From: Bacteroidales bacterium
GTDB taxonomy: Bacteria > Bacteroidota > Bacteroidia > Bacteroidales > UBA932
NCBI GenBank assembly: GCA_017478685.1
Contig: JAFVDC010000038.1
Coordinates: forward strand, 1 to 9,401
Reading direction: 5' to 3'
Length of the DNA: 9,401 nucleotides
The translations under genes and the position numbers were made by a program. The notes below the pieces were generated by a model. The model was given only the letters and a program-made list of their open reading frames with translations. It was not told the DNA's origin and ran no database searches. Shown one piece after another: positions 1-5,439 of this stretch. Position 1 is the stretch's first letter. Every line of letters begins with the position of its first letter.

Positions 1-2336
1 AGCAGGCCGCCGGCAGTTTGTCTTGTTCCGGCGCCTGCTCCTTGTATAAGCATGGGTGAAGGGTAGTCGCCGGTTGTAATCATGATGGCGTTGTCCGTGC
101 CCCTGAGGCCATACAGGGGGCTCTCCGGACCCACTTCCTGAAGGCCCACGGCCGCGTGGCCTTCGGCATCGACGGATGCTACGTACCTTAGTTTGAAGCC
201 CTTGGCGGCGGCAGCGGCGTAGCGTTTTTCCATGTCTTGGGGAATTGGCTCCAGGGTTACCTGGGACTCTTCCAGCGGAATGCCGGCCTGGCGGCTCAAG
301 ATGAGGATTTTCCTGAGGACATCCTTTCCGGAGAGGTCTATGCCGGGGTCGGGCTCGGTGTAGCCTTTTATGCGCGCGTCTTCTACAAGGGCATCCCAGC
401 CCTGCCCTTTGTAATTGTCCAGCAGGTAGTTGAGGGTTCCGGAAAGCACGGCCTCCATCTTTACAAGGGTGTCTCCGCTCTGGACCACGCGGTCAAGGGT
501 GACCAGCACCGGCAGGGCGGCGCCGGCCGTGGTTTCGTAGCGCAGGGAGACGCCCGCCCTGTGGGCTTCGGCCTGAAGGTTCTTGAACTGGGCGTAAGTG
601 CCGGAGAAGGGGATTTTATTGCAGGCCACGATGCTGTATCCGCTATGGAAGAGGTCCGGGTAGCGGAAGCCTATTTCCTCGTTGGCGGTGCAGTCTACAA
701 AAAGGGGATTCTCCATGGAAAGGCCCGTGAGGGCGTCGGCAAAGGCCCCCGGAGTGCCGTTTTCAAGAAGTTCCCCGGCCTTTGAGAGGTCTATTCCCTC
801 TGTGTTTATCACGTATTTCCTGGAATTGGCAAGTCCGCACACCCTTAGCTCCTTGCCGGAGCGTTTGGCAATTGCGGCGGCGTTGTCCCTGAGCATGTTC
901 ACAAGGGCCTTCCCCACGCGCCCGTATCCGGCAATGAAAAGGGGAATCACCTGCGCTGAGAAGCGGTCGAAGAACTCATGGTGGATGGCCCTTATTGCTT
1001 CGGCCGAACGCTCAGAAGGCACTATGACAGAGATGTTTCGCTCTGATGAGCCCTGGGCCGTTGCCCTTACGGGAATGCTGTGCCTGCCAAGGGCCGCAAG
1101 CATCTGGCCGGTGGCGCCGCTGTGCCCAAGGATGTCGTCGCCAATCACACAGACAAGCGAGAAGCCCTTTTCCACGCGGAGAGGGTTCAGTTTCCCAAGC
1201 GATATCTCATAGGCAAAGCAGGCATCGGCCGCCTTTGAGGCTTTTTCGGCATCCTGGGCCGAAATCGCTATGCACATCGAGTGCACGGACGACGCCTGGG
1301 TGATGAGAATGATGTTGATGCCCTCCCTTGAAAGGGCGTCGAAAAGGCGGGAGGAGAAGCCTGGGACCCCGACCATGCCGCTGCCTTCAAGGGAGATGAG
1401 GGCTATGCCGTCGGAGTGGGCTATGCCGATAACCCCGCCCTGGGCGCGCGGAGGGTTCTTTTCCACCAGCGTTCCTGGCTCCAGAGGGTGGAAGGTGTCT
1501 TTCACGTAAATAGGGATACCTTCGGCCACAACAGGCTGTATGGTAGGGGGATAGATTACCTTGGCGCCGAAGTGGGACAGTTCCTGGGCGGCCCTGTAGG
1601 AGATGTGGGGGATAGGCCTTGCGCTTGGAACCACCTGGGGATGGGCGGTCATGATGCCGGGGACGTCGGTCCAGATTTCAACCCTGCGGGCGTGGATGCC
1701 AACTGCCACCAGGGCTGCGGTATAGTCGGAACCTCCGCGGCCGAGTGTTGCCGGCCTGCCGTCTTCGTCGCGGGCGATGAACCCCGGAACGATGAAAAGG
1801 TCCACGCGGCTGTGCTGCTCCACGGCCTCCCTTACGCGGCGGTAGGTTTCGGCCGAATCCACGGCGCCGCCCTTTACGCGGATAAGGTCACGGGCGTCCA
1901 GCCACCTGCAGGCGATTCCCTGGGACAGGAAGGCATCTGTGAGGATGCGCGTAGAGAGGAGTTCCCCGAAACTTTCCACGGCGCTCAGGATGGTGGGGGA
2001 GAGCTCTCCCACAAGGAATACGCCCTGGAGGATGCTTCCAAGCTCTTCAAATAGGGCGTCCACGGCCACCTGTGTTTTGCCGCGGTATCCCTCCGGAAGA
2101 AGTTCCAGGATTATTTCCCGGTGCCTCTGGGCAAGTGCCTCCAGGCGCTCCGGATAAGACTTGTCACGCGCCGCGGCAAGGCGCCCGAGCTCTATGAGGG
2201 TGTCCGTGCAACGGCTTATTGCCGAACTCACCACAATTGTGCGGTCCTCTTCCAGGGCCTTTTCCACTATATGTATTGTCTGGAGCATTGCTCCGGCGTT
2301 TGCAACCGAGGTGCCGCCAAATTTAAGGACTTGCAT
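1..2336 (-). CDS. thrA: Bifunctional aspartokinase / homoserine dehydrogenase (ThrA), C-terminal end outside the window
   Basis: This cytoplasmic fusion enzyme phosphorylates aspartate and later reduces aspartate semialdehyde to homoserine, the branch point for threonine and methionine. The frame is open from ATG at 2336 to the left edge (778 codons). The kinase part begins with KFGGTS (residues 5-10) and carries GRGGSDY (199-205). ACT-type regulatory sequence follows, at about 300-455. The dehydrogenase part has the NAD(P) loop GYGRVG (470-475), then GYTEPDP (658-664) and DLSGKD (667-672). The last visible residues, GAGTRQTAGGL, align with the E. coli ThrA sequence that sits about 14 residues before its end, so nearly the whole protein is present. 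It starts 6 bp after the metX stop and is last of the three visible operon genes. Its placement behind metX suggests it feeds homoserine to methionine synthesis, while the ACT region suggests feedback control, by threonine in known relatives; the effector here is unknown. Confidence 0.96.
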   Translation of the reverse strand, partial: MQVLKFGGTSVANAGAMLQTIHIVEKALEEDRTIVVSSAISRCTDTLIELGRLAAARDKSYPERLEALAQRHREIILELLPEGYRGKTQVAVDALFEELGSILQGVFLVGELSPTILSAVESFGELLSTRILTDAFLSQGIACRWLDARDLIRVKGGAVDSAETYRRVREAVEQHSRVDLFIVPGFIARDEDGRPATLGRGGSDYTAALVAVGIHARRVEIWTDVPGIMTAHPQVVPSARPIPHISYRAAQELSHFGAKVIYPPTIQPVVAEGIPIYVKDTFHPLEPGTLVEKNPPRAQGGVIGIAHSDGIALISLEGSGMVGVPGFSSRLFDALSREGINIILITQASSVHSMCIAISAQDAEKASKAADACFAYEISLGKLNPLRVEKGFSLVCVIGDDILGHSGATGQMLAALGRHSIPVRATAQGSSERNISVIVPSERSAEAIRAIHHEFFDRFSAQVIPLFIAGYGRVGKALVNMLRDNAAAIAKRSGKELRVCGLANSRKYVINTEGIDLSKAGELLENGTPGAFADALTGLSMENPLFVDCTANEEIGFRYPDLFHSGYSIVACNKIPFSGTYAQFKNLQAEAHRAGVSLRYETTAGAALPVLVTLDRVVQSGDTLVKMEAVLSGTLNYLLDNYKGQGWDALVEDARIKGYTEPDPGIDLSGKDVLRKILILSRQAGIPLEESQVTLEPIPQDMEKRYAAAAAKGFKLRYVASVDAEGHAAVGLQEVGPESPLYGLRGTDNAIMITTGDYPSPMLIQGAGAGTRQTAGGL

Positions 2337-2342
2337 GTTGTG

Positions 2343-3338
2343 TTATTCAAGTATGAGGGCCGCAATCTTGGCTGTTTCCAGAAGGAAGCCGTCGTGGCCG
2401 AAATCAGATGATATTTCTACAACGCGGGCGCCGGGAATGAACGCCGCCCACTCCCTGCTCTCCGACGGCGGGAACAGTTGGTCGGAGTCTATGGTGAGCA
2501 CGGTAACCCTTGCCTTGATGCCTTCCAGGGCCTTTTTGACTCCGCCCCGCCTGCGGCCTGCATTATGGCTGTCAAACGCATTGCACAGGCATAGGTATGA
2601 GTAGGCGTCAAAGCCGCGGCGCACCAGTTTCTCTCCCTGGTAGCGCTCGTAGGAGGCAACCCGCCCGGCAAAGAGGGTGTCGGGGTCCTCTTCGGCCTGG
2701 GTGAGGCCGTAACCGTGGAAACTGCGGTAACTTATGAGGGCTTGCGCACGGGCGCACCGGAGTCCCGCTTCCCCTCCGTGGATGTCCCTGGCCTCCCTGA
2801 AAGTGGGATCGGCCTCAAGGGCCATCCTTTGGGCTTCCACGTTGGCGCCAAGGAAAGGGGAAATGCGCGGCGCCGTGCAAAGAAACAGGCACCGGCCGAA
2901 GACATCGGGCTCCATGATGCTCCATTCAATGGCGTGGAAGCCGCCTATCGAGGCCCCTATGAGAAGGTCTATATGGCTTATTCCAAGGTGTTTGCGTACT
3001 TCTATATAGGTTTTTACAGTGTCCCTTATGGTGATGGCGGGGAAGTCAAGGAGCCAGGGCTTCCCGGTTTTTGGATTGTTCCTGGCGGGGCCCTCGGAGC
3101 CATAGGCGCTTCCAAGCATGTTTACGCACACCACGGTATCCTTTTCAGGGTCGATGGGTTTTCCCGCCCCCACCATTTCCGGCCACCAGTCTCTGGGGTC
3201 GGAGTTGGCGGTAAGGGCGTGGCAAATCCAGATTACCCTGCCTCTACGGGCCGAAGATGCGTGATAGACTATCCGCGCGTTTTCCAGGCGGCCTCCCGCC
3301 TCCAGCGGCAGCGTAATTGTGATGGAGTTCTCTAGCAC
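2343..3338 (-). CDS. metX: Homoserine O-acetyltransferase, MetX family
   Basis: This alpha/beta-hydrolase-fold enzyme acylates the homoserine hydroxyl, normally from acetyl-CoA, to give the substrate of MetY. It has 331 residues, a little shorter than many MetX proteins. Family blocks are clear: HALTANSD (40-47), NMLGSAYGSEGP (73-84) and the nucleophile elbow GASIGG with Ser130, where most relatives have GGSMGG. The rest of the triad is probably Asp286 (DSDQLFP) and His315 (GHDGFL). The start is GTG at 3338; there is no ATG in the first 50 codons, and the N-terminal strand MLENSITITL fits the family. The start overlaps the end of metY by 7 bp (GTGCTAG), which suggests translational coupling. 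Whether it uses acetyl-CoA or succinyl-CoA cannot be read from these motifs; the MetY partner favours acetyl. Confidence 0.95.
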   Translation of the reverse strand: MLENSITITLPLEAGGRLENARIVYHASSARRGRVIWICHALTANSDPRDWWPEMVGAGKPIDPEKDTVVCVNMLGSAYGSEGPARNNPKTGKPWLLDFPAITIRDTVKTYIEVRKHLGISHIDLLIGASIGGFHAIEWSIMEPDVFGRCLFLCTAPRISPFLGANVEAQRMALEADPTFREARDIHGGEAGLRCARAQALISYRSFHGYGLTQAEEDPDTLFAGRVASYERYQGEKLVRRGFDAYSYLCLCNAFDSHNAGRRRGGVKKALEGIKARVTVLTIDSDQLFPPSESREWAAFIPGARVVEISSDFGHDGFLLETAKIAALILE

Positions 3339-4615
3339 GACTTTGCTTTTTCAAGTGCCTGCCGAAGGTCTTCGATTATGTCCTCGGGGGCTTCCAGCCC
3401 TACGCTGAAGCGGATGAGGTCCGGGGCTATTCCGGCGGCGCGGAGCTGGTCGTCGGAGAGCTGGCGGTGGGTGTGGGATGCCGGATGAAGGACGCAGGTA
3501 TGGCAGTCGGCCACATGGGTTTCTATGGTAGAGAGTTTCAGAGAATCCAGGAAACGGTTGTCGAAGGCGCGGCCGCCCTTGAGGCCGAAGCAAAGTACGC
3601 CGCTGGTCCCTTCCGGGCAGTACTTGAGCGCAAGGGCATGGTGAGGGTCGCTCTCAAGGCCGGGGTAGTGCACCCAGGCTACATCCGGGCATGCCTCCAG
3701 CCATTTGGCAACCTTCAGGGCGCTTTCCGAGTGACGCTTGATCCTGAGGTGCAGGGTTTGAAGGCCAAGGTGAAGGTAGAAGGCGTTCTGGGGGCTCTGA
3801 GTTGAGCCAAGGTCCCTCATGAGGTGAGTGGTGGCCTTTACAATATATACCGCTTTGCCGAATTTCTTGGTGTAAGTGAGGCCATGGTAGGAGGCGTCCG
3901 GGGTGGTGAGGCCGGAGAAGCGTTCTGAGTATTTGTCCCAGGGGAAATTGCCGCTATCCACCACTGCGCCGCCAACGCTCACTCCGTGACCGTCTATGTA
4001 TTTGGTGGTGGAGTGTGTCACGATATCGGCCCCCCATTCAAACGGACGGCAAAGGACCGGGGTGGCAAAGGTGTTGTCTATTATAAGCGGAAGGCCGTTT
4101 TTGTGGGCGACGGCCGCCCAGCGCTCCATGTCAAACACTTCCACTCCGGGGTTGGAGATGGTTTCCCCGAAGATCAGTTTTGTGTTTGGCTTTATGGCGG
4201 CCTCGATTTCGGCGTCGGTGGAATCGGCCTTCAGGAAACTGACCTCTATGCCAAGTTTCGTGAGGGTTACGCCAAGGAGGTTGAAGGTGCCGCCGTAGAT
4301 GTTGTTGGCCGCTATGATATGGTCTCCGGCGCCTGCAATGTTAAGGACTGCAAAGAGGTTCGCAGCCTGGCCGGAGGAGGTGAGGATGGCCCCTACGCCA
4401 CCTTCAAGGGCGTTTATCTGGGCCGCCACTGCATCCACGGTGGGATTCTGCAGGCGGGTGTAGAAGTAACCGCTGTCTTCGAGGTCGAAAAGACGGCCCA
4501 TCTGGTCCGATGTCTCATATTTGAAGGTAGTGCTCTGGATGATCGGAATCTGGCGGGGGGATCCCTTTCCGGGATTATAGCCGGCGTGTACGCAAAGTGT
4601 ATCTATTTTTGCCAT
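3332..4615 (-). CDS. metY: O-acetylhomoserine sulfhydrylase (O-acetylhomoserine aminocarboxypropyltransferase)
   Basis: This PLP enzyme of the Cys/Met metabolism family replaces the acetyl group of O-acetylhomoserine with sulfide, giving homocysteine by direct sulfhydrylation. It has 427 residues, full length for the family. Visible features are the phosphate-binding YTR (52-54), SGQAA (81-85), the ring-nitrogen aspartate Asp180 in IIDNTFATP, and the Schiff-base Lys205 in HSTTKYIDGHG. The C-terminal substrate-binding region SVGLE is near residue 410. The length, together with the adjacent MetX, favours MetY over cystathionine gamma-synthase or gamma-lyase. It is the first gene of the operon; its ATG lies about 15 nt from the predicted transcription start, leaving no room for a SAM riboswitch. 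A divergent Lrp-type gene begins 155 bp away. Confidence 0.96.
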   Translation of the reverse strand: MAKIDTLCVHAGYNPGKGSPRQIPIIQSTTFKYETSDQMGRLFDLEDSGYFYTRLQNPTVDAVAAQINALEGGVGAILTSSGQAANLFAVLNIAGAGDHIIAANNIYGGTFNLLGVTLTKLGIEVSFLKADSTDAEIEAAIKPNTKLIFGETISNPGVEVFDMERWAAVAHKNGLPLIIDNTFATPVLCRPFEWGADIVTHSTTKYIDGHGVSVGGAVVDSGNFPWDKYSERFSGLTTPDASYHGLTYTKKFGKAVYIVKATTHLMRDLGSTQSPQNAFYLHLGLQTLHLRIKRHSESALKVAKWLEACPDVAWVHYPGLESDPHHALALKYCPEGTSGVLCFGLKGGRAFDNRFLDSLKLSTIETHVADCHTCVLHPASHTHRQLSDDQLRAAGIAPDLIRFSVGLEAPEDIIEDLRQALEKAKSC

Positions 4616-4770
4616 TTTGTTGTGTTTTTCTCATGGCAAAGGTACTTTGTTTGGAAAAAGCGTACAAGTTTTATGTGAAATTTGGAAAATATTGCTAAAT
4701 TCGGCCTTTGAAACAGAATTAATGTGATAATCGGCCCTTCTCCGGGGGCTTCAAACAGAAAATTTTTCTT
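4616..4770. promoter_or_regulatory. Divergent control region between metY and the Lrp-type gene, with phased direct repeats
   Basis: This AT-rich 155-bp stretch has no gene. TTTGGAAAA occurs at 4650-4658 and 4681-4689 (31 bp apart, about three helical turns). AAACAGAA occurs at 4711-4718 and 4753-4760 (42 bp, about four turns). TCGGCC occurs at 4701-4706 and 4731-4736 (30 bp). The first TTTGGAAAA copy falls between the -33 and -7 elements of the metY promoter. Lrp-family octamers wrap DNA over several turns and recognise degenerate AT-rich sites, so these are plausible operators. A weak rightward -7 box, TAAATTCG (4696-4703, one mismatch to TAnnTTTG), could serve the regulator gene. The operator role is inference. 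Confidence 0.45.
4637..4668 (-). promoter_or_regulatory. Predicted metY-metX-thrA promoter
   Basis: Read on the minus strand, TACCTTTG (4644-4637) matches the Bacteroidota -7 consensus TAnnTTTG exactly. CTTG at 4668-4665 is a fair -33 element at the usual 20-bp spacing. Transcription would start near 4631, giving metY a leader of about 15 nt. Confidence 0.7.
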
Positions 4771-5238
4771 ATGGCAGACATCTCTCTTGACCAGGTGGAC
4801 ATCCAGATACTCAGGGCGCTGCAGGAAAACGCCCGTCTCACCACCAAGGAACTGGCCGCAAAGGTGCATCTTTCCACAACGCCCGTGTTCGAGCGCATGA
4901 AGCGCCTGGAAAGGGACGGGTTCATAAACGGCTATGTGGCGGTTCTGGACGCCGCAAAACTCGGCAGGGGATTCACCGTGTTCTGCTCCGTGAAACTGAA
5001 GCAGATGAGCCGCTCCGTTGCGCGTGAGTTCATTTCCGTTATCCGTGACATCCCCCAGGTGGCCGAATGCTACAACATTTCCGGGGAATACGACTACCTC
5101 CTCAAGATCCAGGCTCCGGACATGAAATACTACAACGAGTTCATCATCAATGTCCTTGGCAGCATAGATGCAATCGGCTCCATCCTTTCCTCATTCGTGA
5201 TGGACGAAATCAAGAACACGCACGGAATTTATCTGTAA
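4771..5238 (+). CDS. Lrp/AsnC-family transcriptional regulator
   Basis: This is a 155-residue DNA-binding regulator of the feast/famine family, which normally assembles as dimers to octamers and senses an amino acid. An N-terminal winged helix-turn-helix covers about residues 7-60, with the helix pair in LTTKELAAKVHLSTTPVFERMKRLE (23-47). The RAM ligand-binding domain (about 69-145) shows the usual CYNISGEYDYLLKI (100-113). The ATG at 4771 follows an AT-rich leader and gives the standard N-terminus. It is transcribed away from metY-metX-thrA and shares its control region, so regulation of that operon, or of itself, is the simplest inference. The effector could be methionine, leucine or another amino acid; the sequence does not tell. 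Nothing is unusual about its length or domains. Confidence 0.93.
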   Translation: MADISLDQVDIQILRALQENARLTTKELAAKVHLSTTPVFERMKRLERDGFINGYVAVLDAAKLGRGFTVFCSVKLKQMSRSVAREFISVIRDIPQVAECYNISGEYDYLLKIQAPDMKYYNEFIINVLGSIDAIGSILSSFVMDEIKNTHGIYL

Positions 5239-5270
5239 ATTTTTTTGCTTGCGCAATGGTTTGGCGCAAG
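5226..5270 (+). terminator. Weak hairpins after the Lrp-type gene
   Basis: AATTTA (5226-5231) and TAAATT (5236-5241) form an AT-only stem across the stop codon, followed by T residues to 5246. This resembles an intrinsic terminator, but a weak one. A second, GC-richer stem, CTTGCGC (5248-5254) with GCGCAAG (5264-5270), has no T tract on its 3' side. It may instead belong to the control region of the following small ORF. Confidence 0.3.
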
Positions 5271-5277
5271 GCGAGCG

Positions 5278-5285
5278 TACCTTTG
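5278..5285 (+). promoter_or_regulatory. Predicted -7 box for the small ORF
   Basis: TACCTTTG matches TAnnTTTG exactly and is followed by CA, the common Bacteroidota form. It ends 28 bp before the ATG at 5314. No convincing -33 TTTG is present at 19-21 bp; the TTTG at 5260-5263 is too close. The leader between box and ATG is A-rich. Confidence 0.5.
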
Positions 5286-5313
5286 CATCAGAAAACAATA
5301 AAGATGTAAAGAT

Positions 5314-5439
5314 ATGCGTAACACAGACTACTCCACAGACGTCCTTTCAAACGTGATTTCCCCGGATACAAATTTCCAGGCCCTTCAGGCCCTCATGAAG
5401 GACCTTGGCCTGGAAATAGAAGATGCAATTGCCCTTTAG
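5314..5439 (+). CDS. Small 41-residue protein of unknown function, tail-to-tail with clpC
   Basis: I do not recognise this protein. ATG at 5314 is the first possible start, because an in-frame TAA lies at 5299. TAG at 5437-5439 ends it, overlapping the clpC stop on the other strand by 4 bp. The product begins MRNTDYSTDVLSNV and has a leucine-rich, acidic second half (FQALQALMKDLGLEIEDAIAL) that could form an amphipathic helix. There are no cysteines, signal peptide or membrane segment. A TAnnTTTG box lies 28 bp upstream and an A-rich leader precedes the ATG. Third positions are about 55% G+C, in keeping with neighbouring genes. An 11-bp inverted repeat lies inside the coding region, so the stretch could instead be a terminator region or small RNA. 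Coding is somewhat more likely than not. Confidence 0.5.
   Translation: MRNTDYSTDVLSNVISPDTNFQALQALMKDLGLEIEDAIAL
5372..5417. repeat. Perfect 11-bp inverted repeat beside the clpC 3' end, inside the small ORF
   Basis: ATTTCCAGGCC (5372-5382) is the exact reverse complement of GGCCTGGAAAT (5407-5417). A further 5-bp pairing, CTTCA (5383-5387) with TGAAG (5396-5400), continues the stem with a 6-nt bulge. On the minus strand the hairpin starts 18 nt after the clpC stop and is followed by only TTTG, so it could be a weak clpC terminator. On the plus strand it lies within the 41-codon ORF. Confidence 0.6.

Noticed and set aside
237..2411. Series of plus-strand ORFs of 72-212 codons opposite thrA
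   Set aside because: The minus strand encodes thrA without interruption, with all kinase and dehydrogenase motifs; the plus-strand frames show no protein family and overlap one another.
4616..4636. SAM riboswitch upstream of metY
   Set aside because: The predicted leader is only about 15 nt, and I saw no riboswitch-like paired structure in the whole 155-bp region.
3986..4678. Plus-strand ORF of 230 codons opposite metY
   Set aside because: Antisense to metY, whose PLP-enzyme motifs are intact; no domain recognisable in the plus frame.
5304..5309. ATGTAA start-stop pair in the leader of the small ORF
   Set aside because: A minimal start-stop can stall ribosomes, but six bases in an A-rich leader are readily explained by chance.
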